Source: Tardiphaga alba (GTDB lineage: Bacteria > Pseudomonadota > Alphaproteobacteria > Rhizobiales > Xanthobacteraceae). Taken from it: a stretch of DNA of 64,000 nucleotides. Of this stretch, positions 50,570 through 58,767 are shown one piece after another; the first letter of the stretch is position 1, and the number at the start of each line of letters is the position of its first letter. Under the pieces are notes generated by a model that searched no databases, was not told the DNA's origin, and worked only from the letters and a program-made list of their open reading frames with translations. The translations under genes were made by a program, and so were the position numbers. Where the stretch lies: NCBI RefSeq assembly GCF_018279705.1, contig NZ_CP036498.1, forward strand, positions 5,101,001-5,165,000. Reading direction: 5' to 3'.

Positions 50570-52786
50570 TTAGAACGTCTTGCGATAGCCGACGGTGACG
50601 GTGCGGCCCCATGAATAGACCGGCAGGTTGCGCACCGAGGTCGCAGTCGGGTTCTGCACATTGACGTCGAACAGGTTGTTGACCGCCGCATAAGCCTCGC
50701 CGCCATAGACCGGGCCGCTCAGTGCGGCATTCATCGTGAAGCCGCCTTCGATTGGATAGATCGTGTTGGCCAGACTGATCGCGCGATTGCGGCTCGACCA
50801 GCCCTCGCCCTCGACACGCAGCTTGATGCCATTGTCGAACCGGTAATCGCCGAAGATCAGGCCGCGCACGGGGCTGCCGATGCGATTATTGGGCAGCCAG
50901 CTGTCGATGATGCCATCCTTGACAGTGCTGCTGTCGTAACGGCCTTCCTTGTAGCCGATCGTGGTGCCGAGCGTGAAATTCGAGGTGATCGCCATCTCGC
51001 CGATATATTCGATGCCGTAGATGATTTCCTTCTGCTGCGAGATCAGGTTGGTGACGGGATCGAACGTCACGCCCTTCTCCGACGTCGAAACGAAGCCGGT
51101 GATGCTGCCCTTATAGGGGCCGTCACCGCCGCGAATGCCGAGTTCGTAATTGTTGACGATCTGCGGCTCCGGCGCGATCGACGTGTAGCTGATGGTCTGC
51201 CGCGCCGGCGGCAGGCAGTTCGGAAACGCGACCGGACACGCATAAGCCACAGCGATACCTGCACGCCGCGTATAGGCGCCGACATCCGGCAGCGCGTAGC
51301 CCTGCGAGAAGCCGCCGAACAGATCGATGCTCGGATTCAGCTTGAACGTTGCGCCGAGATTGTAGGTCGGGGATGCATATTCATACTGTCCGCCGATCAC
51401 GTTGAGAGGCGGCAGAACGAACGGCGTGACGACGCCACCGACAGGCTGCGCCGCATAGGCAGCAGGCCGCACGAAGTTGTCGACCTTCAGATCGAAATGT
51501 TCATAGCGAATGCCGCCGCGTGCCGTCAGGCGATCCGTGATGGGAACCTGAACCAGGGCGAAGCCTGCCGTCGTGACCTGCGACAGCGGCGTAAACACAT
51601 CGCGGCCATCGGTCAGCGTCTGCCAGGTCTTGTCATGGATGACGTCGGTGCCCCAGGTCACCTTGGCGCCGTTCCAGATCTTGTCGAGCGGCGTGTCGAT
51701 CGACAGATTCATGCCGCCGCGCTCGGAGAACAGCGTGGTCTGATTGGCCGGGCTGGTCGGGCTCAGCGGATTGCCGGAATAGTAGACCTGCGAGTTATAG
51801 GGATACGAGAATTCGGAGTAATTGAAGCGCTTCTTGATGTCGTTGTAGAAGCCGACAATGCTGAGATTGCCGAGAATGAAGTTGCTGTCGCTGTAGCGCA
51901 GCTGGATCGTGCGGGTGTCTTCCAGCACGCTCTGCCCGGTATAGGGCTTGGTGAAATCCGGGCGTGCATAGGGACCGGCATAGTCGGTCAGGTATTTCGG
52001 CGTCTGGTCCAGATAGAACTGCGCGATCGATGCCTCGATGCGCTTGCCGCCGTCGAAGTCGTAGCCGATCTTGCCCAGGAAGTTGCCGCTGACGAAGCGA
52101 TCGCCGCCGCCCTGCCCCAGCATGCCATCCGACGGCAACTCGCGGCCGGCGCCGTCATAGGTCTTCTGCGCACCGCGACCGCTGCCGACGAACAGGTAAT
52201 CGATACCGTTGGCACCCTTGCCGCTGACCGTGGCCGACAGTTCCGGCGCCAGCGAGCTTCCGGGATTGGCCGTAAAGGCACGCAGCGCCGTGTTCACGCT
52301 GACGCGCGGGCCACCTTCCTGCGCCTTCTTGGTGATGAAGTTGACGGTGCCGCCCGTCGCGCCCGCGCCATACAGGCTGGAGGCACCCGCCACGAGCTCG
52401 ATCCGCTCGACCGAATTCAGATCGATCAGTGCCAGGATGCGCGAGACGTCGCGCAGCGGCGTCGACAGCGGCACGCCGTCCATCAGCACCAGCAGATCGC
52501 GGCCGCGATAGCTTTCGGAGGCCCCGGAGATGGTCTGGTTCGATACCGAGAAGCCGGGCAGCAGCTTCGCCAGCAAGGCCGAGGCGCTGCCGCTCTGCTT
52601 GAGCTGTTCCTCGATCTCCTTCTGCGGCACCACTTGCACCGTCTGCGGGATGTCCGAGATCGCGCGTTCGGCGCGCGCTGCGGTCACGGTCACTTCATCG
52701 AGGGTGACCGGCGCGCGTTGCTGGGCGGATGCCTGGGACGAGACGAGGCCAAGAGCCGGGATCAGAAGGTATTTGCTGTAACGCAT
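50570..52786 (-). CDS. TonB-dependent receptor of the second siderophore locus
   Basis: This 738-aa outer-membrane protein has a signal peptide (MRYSKYLLIPALGLVSSQ, cleavage near ASAQ), a plug domain with the TonB-type LDEVTVTAARAERAISDIPQTVQVVP and the barrel ending NLPVYSWGRTVTVGYRKTF with the terminal Phe. It resembles receptors for catecholate or hydroxamate siderophores. The start at 52786 is preferred over 52834. An AraC gene is divergent and probably activates it. Confidence 0.92.
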   Translation of the reverse strand: MRYSKYLLIPALGLVSSQASAQQRAPVTLDEVTVTAARAERAISDIPQTVQVVPQKEIEEQLKQSGSASALLAKLLPGFSVSNQTISGASESYRGRDLLVLMDGVPLSTPLRDVSRILALIDLNSVERIELVAGASSLYGAGATGGTVNFITKKAQEGGPRVSVNTALRAFTANPGSSLAPELSATVSGKGANGIDYLFVGSGRGAQKTYDGAGRELPSDGMLGQGGGDRFVSGNFLGKIGYDFDGGKRIEASIAQFYLDQTPKYLTDYAGPYARPDFTKPYTGQSVLEDTRTIQLRYSDSNFILGNLSIVGFYNDIKKRFNYSEFSYPYNSQVYYSGNPLSPTSPANQTTLFSERGGMNLSIDTPLDKIWNGAKVTWGTDVIHDKTWQTLTDGRDVFTPLSQVTTAGFALVQVPITDRLTARGGIRYEHFDLKVDNFVRPAAYAAQPVGGVVTPFVLPPLNVIGGQYEYASPTYNLGATFKLNPSIDLFGGFSQGYALPDVGAYTRRAGIAVAYACPVAFPNCLPPARQTISYTSIAPEPQIVNNYELGIRGGDGPYKGSITGFVSTSEKGVTFDPVTNLISQQKEIIYGIEYIGEMAITSNFTLGTTIGYKEGRYDSSTVKDGIIDSWLPNNRIGSPVRGLIFGDYRFDNGIKLRVEGEGWSSRNRAISLANTIYPIEGGFTMNAALSGPVYGGEAYAAVNNLFDVNVQNPTATSVRNLPVYSWGRTVTVGYRKTF

Positions 52787-52869
52787 GATGCTCGGATGCT
52801 TCCGTTCGATCGTGGAAACGAAGGACGCAAGCAAGTGAGCGGGTCAATCGACCGTGGGCATCCGCATTT

Positions 52870-52889
52870 TGGAATCAATGTAAATTCCA
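52870..52889. promoter_or_regulatory. Inverted repeat TGGAAT-N8-ATTCCA in the receptor-araC gap
   Basis: Perfect 6-bp arms (52870-52875 and 52884-52889) with an 8-bp AT-rich spacer, in the divergent region between the TonB receptor and the AraC gene. Its shape is similar to Irr/iron-regulated boxes only in being an AT-rich dyad; the regulator is unknown. Confidence 0.42.
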
Positions 52890-52983
52890 GCTGCGGCTTT
52901 ACGCTTCTTACGCCTGCGCAATCCGTCTATCTTCGTCGGCAGCAATACTGCACGGCTCACGCGCAAGACTTGGACTCGGGGAC

Positions 52984-54063
52984 TTGATAGTCGGACTGGA
53001 GCGAACAAATCCATTTGGACCCGGTGCTGTGGCAAAGCAGCATCAGTTGCGTTCGGCCTCCTGCATCGAGGCCGCGCCGGACTGTCCGTTGGTACCGCTC
53101 TGGCTTGTCGCCGACGATATCGATGACCATCTGCGCCAGCCGCTCGAAGCCCGATTGCCATGGAAGTCCGTGCAGCGCGATTCACTCGGGTCGTTTCGTT
53201 CAGCGCCGTTCCATTCAAAAGCGATCCTGCAAATGCAGCCGCATCTCGGCCTGATGTCATGCTTCGATCCGGCACCGCGCTGGGACATCCGCGACAGCGG
53301 CGAGACCGATGCAAGTGCCCGCCAGGATGTTCTGGTCGTTCGTCCGTCGGATGGACTGGTGACGATCGAGCAGGACGGCCAGCGCCAGACATGCATGCAG
53401 CGGGAGGCGATCGTCCTTGACGCCAACCGCGCTGCGACCTTCCTGATGAACGATGTCAGCCGGATCGACTGCCTGCTGCTGACGCGCGACGGGCGCACCG
53501 GCATGCGGCATATCCCGCACGACAATGGCGGCCTCATCGCGCTCGGCCATTACGCGGCTGCCGTGATGCGCGGACTGCTGCCGATGAATTCTGCGGCGCT
53601 TGCCGGTCTTGCCATTGACTATATGAGCGGCCTTGTCGCCACCATGATCGCCGAGGCCGAAGCACCAGCCAGGCTGACCACACAACGGCACGATCGGCCG
53701 ACCATCTCGCTGCTGTCGCTGAAAGCCGATATCGAGGCCAGCCTGAGCCAGCCCAGCCTGTCGCTGGAACAGCTCGCCACCACCCATGGCGTGACGACGC
53801 GTTACTTCCAGAAGCTGTTCGAAGCCGAGGGCCGGACATTTTCGGATTATCTGCTGGAGCGGCGGCTGGAACGCGCCTTCCACATGCTGCGCGATGGCAA
53901 CCGCACCGAACGTGCGGTGAGCGCCATCGCGTTCGATGTTGGCTTCGGCGATCTCTCTTATTTCAACCGCACCTTCAAGAAGCGCTTCGGCGCGACACCG
54001 CGCGAGATTCGCGCGCGGTTCGATGTCGTTCGCTTCGCGGCGCTCGCACCTGGCAACAGCTAA
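52984..54063 (+). CDS. AraC-family regulator of the siderophore locus
   Basis: This protein of up to 359 aa has a variable N-terminal sensor part and a C-terminal AraC double helix-turn-helix: LSLEQLATTHGVTTRYFQKLFEAEGRTFSDYLLERRLERAFHML and ERAVSAIAFDVGFGDLSYFNRTFKKRFGATPREIR. Regulators next to TonB siderophore receptors are often of this class (for example PchR, RhrA) and are activated by the bound ferric siderophore. The start is a TTG at 52984, but a GTG at 53029 is possible. It is divergent from the receptor gene. Confidence 0.9.
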   Translation: MIVGLERTNPFGPGAVAKQHQLRSASCIEAAPDCPLVPLWLVADDIDDHLRQPLEARLPWKSVQRDSLGSFRSAPFHSKAILQMQPHLGLMSCFDPAPRWDIRDSGETDASARQDVLVVRPSDGLVTIEQDGQRQTCMQREAIVLDANRAATFLMNDVSRIDCLLLTRDGRTGMRHIPHDNGGLIALGHYAAAVMRGLLPMNSAALAGLAIDYMSGLVATMIAEAEAPARLTTQRHDRPTISLLSLKADIEASLSQPSLSLEQLATTHGVTTRYFQKLFEAEGRTFSDYLLERRLERAFHMLRDGNRTERAVSAIAFDVGFGDLSYFNRTFKKRFGATPREIRARFDVVRFAALAPGNS

Positions 54064-54075
54064 ACAGGCCTCAAC

Positions 54076-54167
54076 CGTCATTGCGAGGAGCCCTTGCGAC
54101 GAAGCAATCCAGCTCTTCCTTCGTGCGGCTTCTGGATTGCTTCGTCGCTACGCTCCTCGCAATGACG
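54076..54167. repeat. Palindromic intergenic repeat, CGTCATTGCGAG family (copy 3)
   Basis: CGTCATTGCGAGGAGCCC...GCAATCCAGC and CTGGATTGC...CGCTCCTCGCAATGACG: an almost complete member of the family. It lies between the convergent AraC and HlyD genes. Confidence 0.9.
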
Positions 54168-54175
54168 AGTTTTTT

Positions 54176-55072
54176 TTATTTTGCCTTCGCGACCGTCGTA
54201 TCTTTGCGCGGCAGGATTTCCACCGTCGCGGTCCGGCCGGCCACCAATGTGCCACCATCCGGGATCGCGTCCAGCGTGATCCGCACCGGGACACGCTGCG
54301 CCAGGCGCACCCAGCTGAAGGTCGGCGTGACATTGGCCAGCAGGTTGCTGCCCTGCGCGCGGTCACGGTCCTCGATGCCGGCGGCAATGCTTTCGACGCG
54401 GCCCGTAAGTTCTTCGCTGTCGCCCATCAGATGAATGCGGACGGGATCGCCGGGATGGATGCGCGCCAGTTTCGTTTCCTCGAAATAGCCATCCACGCGC
54501 AGGCTCGACGTATCCACCAGCGCGACCACGCCCTTGCCGGCGGTGACATAAGTGCCCGGCCGCAGGTCCATGTTGGAAATTCGGCCTGACACCGGCGCGC
54601 GGATTTCGCTGCGATCGAGATTGAGCTGCGCCAGACCACGATCGGCAAGCGCCTGATCATAGGACGCCTGCGCAAGCTGCTGCGTCGCGACCACCTGCTC
54701 CTTCTTCTGCTGCGAGACCGCTGCCGTCGTCAGGTCGTTATAGCGCTTCAGGTCGAGATCGGCCTGCTCCAGTGTCGCCTTGCGGCCAGCCACGACAGCA
54801 TCGGCCTGCTGCAGGGCGAGCGCGAAACGGGCACGATCGATGCGCATCAGCACGTCACCGCGATGCACGACCTGATTGTCCTTGACGAGAATCTCGGTTG
54901 CGAAGCCGGAGACATCCGGAGCGACGGTGACGACATCGGCGCGGACGCGCCCATCACGCGTCCAGGGCGCATCCATGTAATAGGCCCAGAGATAGTGCCC
55001 GACGGCGAGCGCAGCGACGACGGCCAGCGCGGTGACGGCGAAACGGTGAATGAGAGAAGCAATGGTCTTCAT
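54176..55072 (-). CDS. HlyD-family membrane fusion protein (AaeA/EmrA-type)
   Basis: This 298-aa protein has an N-terminal membrane anchor (residues 9-28), then the biotinyl-lipoyl-like domain (VTVAPDVSGFATEILVKDNQVVHRGDVLMRID), a helical hairpin and the C-terminal beta barrel (VALVDTSSLRVDGYFEETKLARIHPGDPVRI). It is the periplasmic adaptor of an efflux system. It overlaps the DUF1656 gene by 4 bp and is the last gene of the marR-FUSC-DUF1656-hlyD operon, which resembles the aaeAB p-hydroxybenzoate efflux arrangement. Confidence 0.94.
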   Translation of the reverse strand: MKTIASLIHRFAVTALAVVAALAVGHYLWAYYMDAPWTRDGRVRADVVTVAPDVSGFATEILVKDNQVVHRGDVLMRIDRARFALALQQADAVVAGRKATLEQADLDLKRYNDLTTAAVSQQKKEQVVATQQLAQASYDQALADRGLAQLNLDRSEIRAPVSGRISNMDLRPGTYVTAGKGVVALVDTSSLRVDGYFEETKLARIHPGDPVRIHLMGDSEELTGRVESIAAGIEDRDRAQGSNLLANVTPTFSWVRLAQRVPVRITLDAIPDGGTLVAGRTATVEILPRKDTTVAKAK

Positions 55073-55278
55073 GACAACAATCCAGACGAGACATAAACAA
55101 CGCCGCCGAGCAGGCAGACGTAAAGGGCAAGGTCAAACAGGGCGCGATGCCAGACAAAGCGATAGACGCCAGCGCGTTCGAGCAGCGGGCGCAGCAGCGC
55201 GCCAATGGCGTAGGTGATGACGAGCCAGAGCATCAGCGAGGGCAGCAACACGCCGAAAAGATCGATCTGATATTTCAT
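55069..55278 (-). CDS. DUF1656 family small membrane protein
   Basis: This 69-aa protein has two hydrophobic helices (residues 10-28 and 45-65) and the DUF1656 start IDLFGVLLPSLMLWLVITY with the LFVWHRALFDLALYVCLLG-like second half. Members lie between FUSC and HlyD genes of aromatic-acid efflux operons (AaeX-type). It overlaps both neighbours by 4 bp, so it is translationally coupled. Its exact role in the pump is unknown. Confidence 0.93.
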   Translation of the reverse strand: MKYQIDLFGVLLPSLMLWLVITYAIGALLRPLLERAGVYRFVWHRALFDLALYVCLLGGVVYVSSGLLS

Positions 55279-57341
55279 GCGGCAACACTCCCGACATGGG
55301 CTGGTGTTTCAGGTTGATAATCCGGCGCATCCGGGAACAGGCCGCGGCGGATGCCGACCAGACCGATCAGCGCATCGGTGCGGCCCGCGCCGCGGTCATC
55401 GATGGCTGCCGCCATCGCGTGATCGACGCGACAGAGCAGTGCCTGCGGCATCGCCGTGCCATCATGTTTGCGGAAACTCGCCGCAAGTTCGTCGAGCATC
55501 GCATCGATGGCAGTGAGCGTGCGCATGGAGAGATGATGCCGGGCACGCCTGAGATCGACGATGTTCAGGCCAACGCGCAGTTCGCGCAGATTATCGATCT
55601 TGCGCAGATCGGAGCCCTTCAGCGCGAGCAGGCGCGGCGCCAGCACGCCGATACGGTTGAGCATCACACCGGCAAACGCGGCGCGGTCACGATTGCCGCG
55701 GCCTTCAGCAGCTTTCGCAATCGCAATCCAGCCGCGCCGCATCAAGCGACGCACGCTCCATTCCGAACCGACCGACCGGATCAGGCGGATTGAGATCGCC
55801 GATAGTTCCATTCCCACGAAGAAGGCGATGCTGGAATTCGCGAAAGACGCAAAATCCGCGCTATAGGTTTCCTGCAAGGCCATCATGGTCGCGGTATTCG
55901 CTGCCAGCATCATGCCGATGAAGAATGTCGCGGGCCGCGCGATCAGATAGCCGAAGATCAGGAATGACGGCGCAAGCGCAAAGACCAGCACTTCGACATT
56001 GCTGATGGCCGGCAGGATCGCGAACAGATAGGTCGCGATGATGACCATGGCGACCAGCGTCCATTTGACGAAGTCACGCAAGCCGACCGAAGGGTCATCC
56101 ATATTGGCGAAGAACGAACAGCCGATCGCCGCCATCATCGGTGCCGTCGCGCCGTCGGTCCATCCGGTCAATATCCAGAACGCACAGCAAACCAGGATGG
56201 TGATGAAGGCGCCTGCAGACGACCACAGCGCCATGCCGGGATCGCGATAGCGCGCCGGCGCTACGCCGCCTTCGGGCTGGAAAATCAGCTTCGCACCGAC
56301 GGGACGTTCACCTTGCGCAATAGCTTGATTGAGAATGCGGCAGTCAGCGGAAATATCGACGAGTTCACGCAACCGCATCAGCAGGCTGGCAATGATGATG
56401 TCGCCCCATGGCGATGACGCCGTCAGATCCGGGCGTTGCGCAGCGATGCGTTCGCGCAGTCCGTCCGCCGGCTCGCGTTCGAGATCGTTGTCACCGATCC
56501 ATTTTGCGACATCATCGATCAGCGCGGTCAGTTGCGGATGCGCGGTCCGCGCATCCGTTCCGAGCGCATCGATGCGATCCTCGAGCGACGACAGCGTCGG
56601 CAGGAAGGTGAGCATGCGGACCCGCAAGGCGCGCATCCAATGCAGGGTCTCACGGCTGGAGGCACGATCGAAAGCGAGATGATCGGCAAGGCCATCGAGA
56701 TCGACGGCATCCGCCGCGAGCTTGAGCCTGAGATCGCGCGCGGCAGCATCTTTGCTGCGCCCGGCAAGGACGTCCTGGCTCAGCTTGCGCGCACCTGCGA
56801 GCCAGCTATCGACCCGCGCCGACACCGCAGGGCCGACGCTGCGCGGCAGCAGCACCGTGGAGACGACGGTGGCGCAGAGGATGCCGACGATGATCTCCTG
56901 GCTGCGCGCGATCGCCGTATCGAAGATGGCCGCGGGTTCGGACACCGACGGAAAGGCGATCAACGCGCAGGTGTAACCGGCGAGCATGAACATGTAGCTG
57001 CGCGGTGTGCGATCGAGCAGCGAGACATAGAGGCAGATGCCGACCCACGCCGCGATGGCGAGGCTGAGCAGTTCCGGCGAGTTCACGAGGTTCGGCACCA
57101 GCGCGATGCTGGCCGCGGCGCCGATCAGCGTGCCGATGACGCGATACAGCGCCTTGGAACGCGTGGCGCCAGCGAGCGGCTGCGAGGTGATGTAAACGGT
57201 CGCCAGCGCCCAATAGGGTCGCGGCAGGTCCGCGGCAAAGCCGATCATCAGCGCCATCATGGCGGCGATGAAAGTCTTGACGGAAAAGATGATGTCGGCG
57301 TGACGTTCGAGAAACGGCAGCCGGTCGGCTGCGGTGCTCAT
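55275..57341 (-). CDS. FUSC-family inner-membrane transport protein (AaeB-like)
   Basis: This 688-aa protein has two groups of five or six transmembrane helices (about residues 15-170 and 370-520) separated by a soluble domain, the layout of AaeB/FUSC proteins that expel aromatic carboxylic acids. The KTFIAAMMALMIGFAADLPRPYWALATVYITSQP start is typical. Coupled by 4-bp overlaps to marR upstream and DUF1656 downstream. The substrate is unknown, but weak aromatic acids are likely from the operon type. Confidence 0.92.
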   Translation of the reverse strand: MSTAADRLPFLERHADIIFSVKTFIAAMMALMIGFAADLPRPYWALATVYITSQPLAGATRSKALYRVIGTLIGAAASIALVPNLVNSPELLSLAIAAWVGICLYVSLLDRTPRSYMFMLAGYTCALIAFPSVSEPAAIFDTAIARSQEIIVGILCATVVSTVLLPRSVGPAVSARVDSWLAGARKLSQDVLAGRSKDAAARDLRLKLAADAVDLDGLADHLAFDRASSRETLHWMRALRVRMLTFLPTLSSLEDRIDALGTDARTAHPQLTALIDDVAKWIGDNDLEREPADGLRERIAAQRPDLTASSPWGDIIIASLLMRLRELVDISADCRILNQAIAQGERPVGAKLIFQPEGGVAPARYRDPGMALWSSAGAFITILVCCAFWILTGWTDGATAPMMAAIGCSFFANMDDPSVGLRDFVKWTLVAMVIIATYLFAILPAISNVEVLVFALAPSFLIFGYLIARPATFFIGMMLAANTATMMALQETYSADFASFANSSIAFFVGMELSAISIRLIRSVGSEWSVRRLMRRGWIAIAKAAEGRGNRDRAAFAGVMLNRIGVLAPRLLALKGSDLRKIDNLRELRVGLNIVDLRRARHHLSMRTLTAIDAMLDELAASFRKHDGTAMPQALLCRVDHAMAAAIDDRGAGRTDALIGLVGIRRGLFPDAPDYQPETPAHVGSVAA

Positions 57342-57796
57342 GACGCTGCGTCCGCTTCCAGAGCTGCTGCGTAAAGGCGATGGGCGGATTGCTCGATGCG
57401 GCTGAGCACATCGAAGGCAATGGCCAGCTCGTCGGTCGAAATATCCTTCATCAGCTCGGCGCGCGTTCGCCGCATGACGCGCTTGATCTCGTCAGCCTTG
57501 GCTGCGCCAAGCACGGTGAGATGCAGCACCTTGGCGCGGCGATCGGTCGGATCTTCGCGACGCTCCACCAGGCCTTCGGCGGCGAGCAGATCGATAAGAC
57601 GAACGACCGACGGGCCTTCGATCCCCATCTCCTCCGCCAGCACACCCTGACGCACATTCTCGCGGCCGCCGCGTGACAGGATCAGCAGCGGATGCGCGGT
57701 GGCTTCGGACAGTCCATGCGCCGACAAGGTCTGATCCGCCTTGCGGCGCCAGACCCTGGCCAAACGCGCGACCAGCAGGCCAAGCTCGGCCTGCAC
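57338..57796 (-). CDS. MarR-family repressor of the efflux operon
   Basis: This 152-aa protein has the MarR winged helix (RQGVLAEEMGIEGPSVVRLIDLLAAEGLVERREDPTDRRAKVLHLT) and flanking dimerisation helices. It opens the operon, its stop overlapping the FUSC start by 4 bp. The start is a GTG at 57796 without a clear ribosome-binding site. Two inverted repeats upstream are its likely operator. Family knowledge: MarR proteins release DNA on binding phenolic ligands, which fits the pump. Confidence 0.9.
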   Translation of the reverse strand: MQAELGLLVARLARVWRRKADQTLSAHGLSEATAHPLLILSRGGRENVRQGVLAEEMGIEGPSVVRLIDLLAAEGLVERREDPTDRRAKVLHLTVLGAAKADEIKRVMRRTRAELMKDISTDELAIAFDVLSRIEQSAHRLYAAALEADAAS

Positions 57797-57825
57797 ATGT
57801 GCATTGGTGGGGGCATGGATAATTA

Positions 57826-57857
57826 GATAGGATGCTATCGATTAGTCTGCAATCGAT
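57826..57857. promoter_or_regulatory. Two inverted repeats upstream of marR, likely operator
   Basis: GATAG-GATG-CTATC (57826-57839) and ATCGATT (57837-57843) paired with AATCGAT (57851-57857) overlap by three bases. They lie 30-60 bp upstream of the marR start, in the expected promoter region, as is common for MarR autorepression. Confidence 0.65.
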
Positions 57858-57895
57858 ATTGTGCGTTGCAGCGATCACGCTGTGGTGAGGCGCCT

Positions 57896-57985
57896 GTAGC
57901 CCGGATGGAGCGGAGCGAAATCCGGGGACCGGCGATGTGAGGAAGCGCTGAATCCCGGATTGCGCTGCGCTCCATCCGGGCTACG
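57896..57985. repeat. Palindromic intergenic repeat, GTAGCCCGGATGGAGCG family
   Basis: GTAGCCCGGATGGAGCGGAGCGAAATCCGGG and the inverse CCCGGATTGCGCTGCGCTCCATCCGGGCTAC around a centre with CGGCGATGTGAGGAAG. One copy only in the window. It lies between the marR promoter and the terminator of the next gene. Confidence 0.88.
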
Positions 57986-57989
57986 AACG

Positions 57990-58014
57990 AAAACGGCCCC
58001 GCGATGCGGGGCCG
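57990..58014 (-). terminator. Rho-independent terminator of the secreted-protein gene
   Basis: CGGCCCCGC (57994-58002) and GCGGGGCCG (58006-58014) with a 3-nt loop; on the minus strand it is followed by TTTTCG. It lies 29 bp beyond the stop of the gene at 58043. Confidence 0.9.
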
Positions 58015-58042
58015 TCGAAAATCCAGAGACCTCCGATCGCGC

Positions 58043-58641
58043 TCAGTCCGTCGATTTGCGCAGTTCCATCGGCTCGCTCTTGGCCGGTTCGGACTTCACC
58101 GCACCGGTGGTGGCGACCGGATCCAGCTTGCTGCTTTCGACACGGGGCGTGGAGACGCGAGCGACGGTGTCATTGCCGGCCGATGCATCGGCGGAACGGG
58201 TGCGCATGGTGCGGGGCTGCGACAGCGAACGCGCCATCAGCATCTGGCCGCGGCCCTGGTGGCGGAAATCGCAATAGCCGGTAAAGCCGAGCACGGTGAC
58301 CGAACCGCGGAAGCTGCGCTCGTCCTTCTTTTCGAGATCGAAGCACGGCTCGAAGGGCAGGCCCTTCAGCGAGGCGCAGATGTTCTGGCCGCGGACCTGC
58401 AGCGTGTTGCCGGGCACGCGCATGTTGCGCGCAGCAGCAGTGCCCGAGAACTGCACCGCGCCGGCAGCGCCGCCATCGTCGAAGATGCGGCCTGCGCCGC
58501 GGGTACCGTCGTTACAGGCAAATGCGAAGACCCTGCCGGAGACGAACTTGCGTGCCTCTTCGGCATTCATCTTCTGGCCGGCAAATGCCGGTGCAGCCAC
58601 TGTCGTGGCAAGCACCGCCCCAACACATAACGCGCAACCAT
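58043..58641 (-). CDS. Secreted protein of unknown function, signal peptide broken by a one-base shift
   Basis: The mature part (about 175 aa) begins GQKMNAEEARKFVSGRVFAF and contains two cysteine pairs and a Ser/Pro-rich tail. An open frame starts only at a GTG (58613-58615), but an ATG at 58639-58641 with a GGAG ribosome-binding site 7 nt upstream begins MVARYVLG in the neighbouring frame. Adding one G in the GGGG run (58618-58621, C on the plus strand) joins MVARYVLG to AVLATTVAAPAFAG, a perfect signal peptide. So the sequence has lost one base there, by mutation or by read error. Confidence 0.7.
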
Positions 58642-58767
58642 GGGATACTCCGAAACAACCGAGCGCGGATGATCACAACGTGTGACCGCCAGATGTCTTT
58701 ACCCGCTGCTTACCATACTAACTGCGGCAACAATGGAGCACGATGGTTGGTAAAGTCTGAACGTGGT

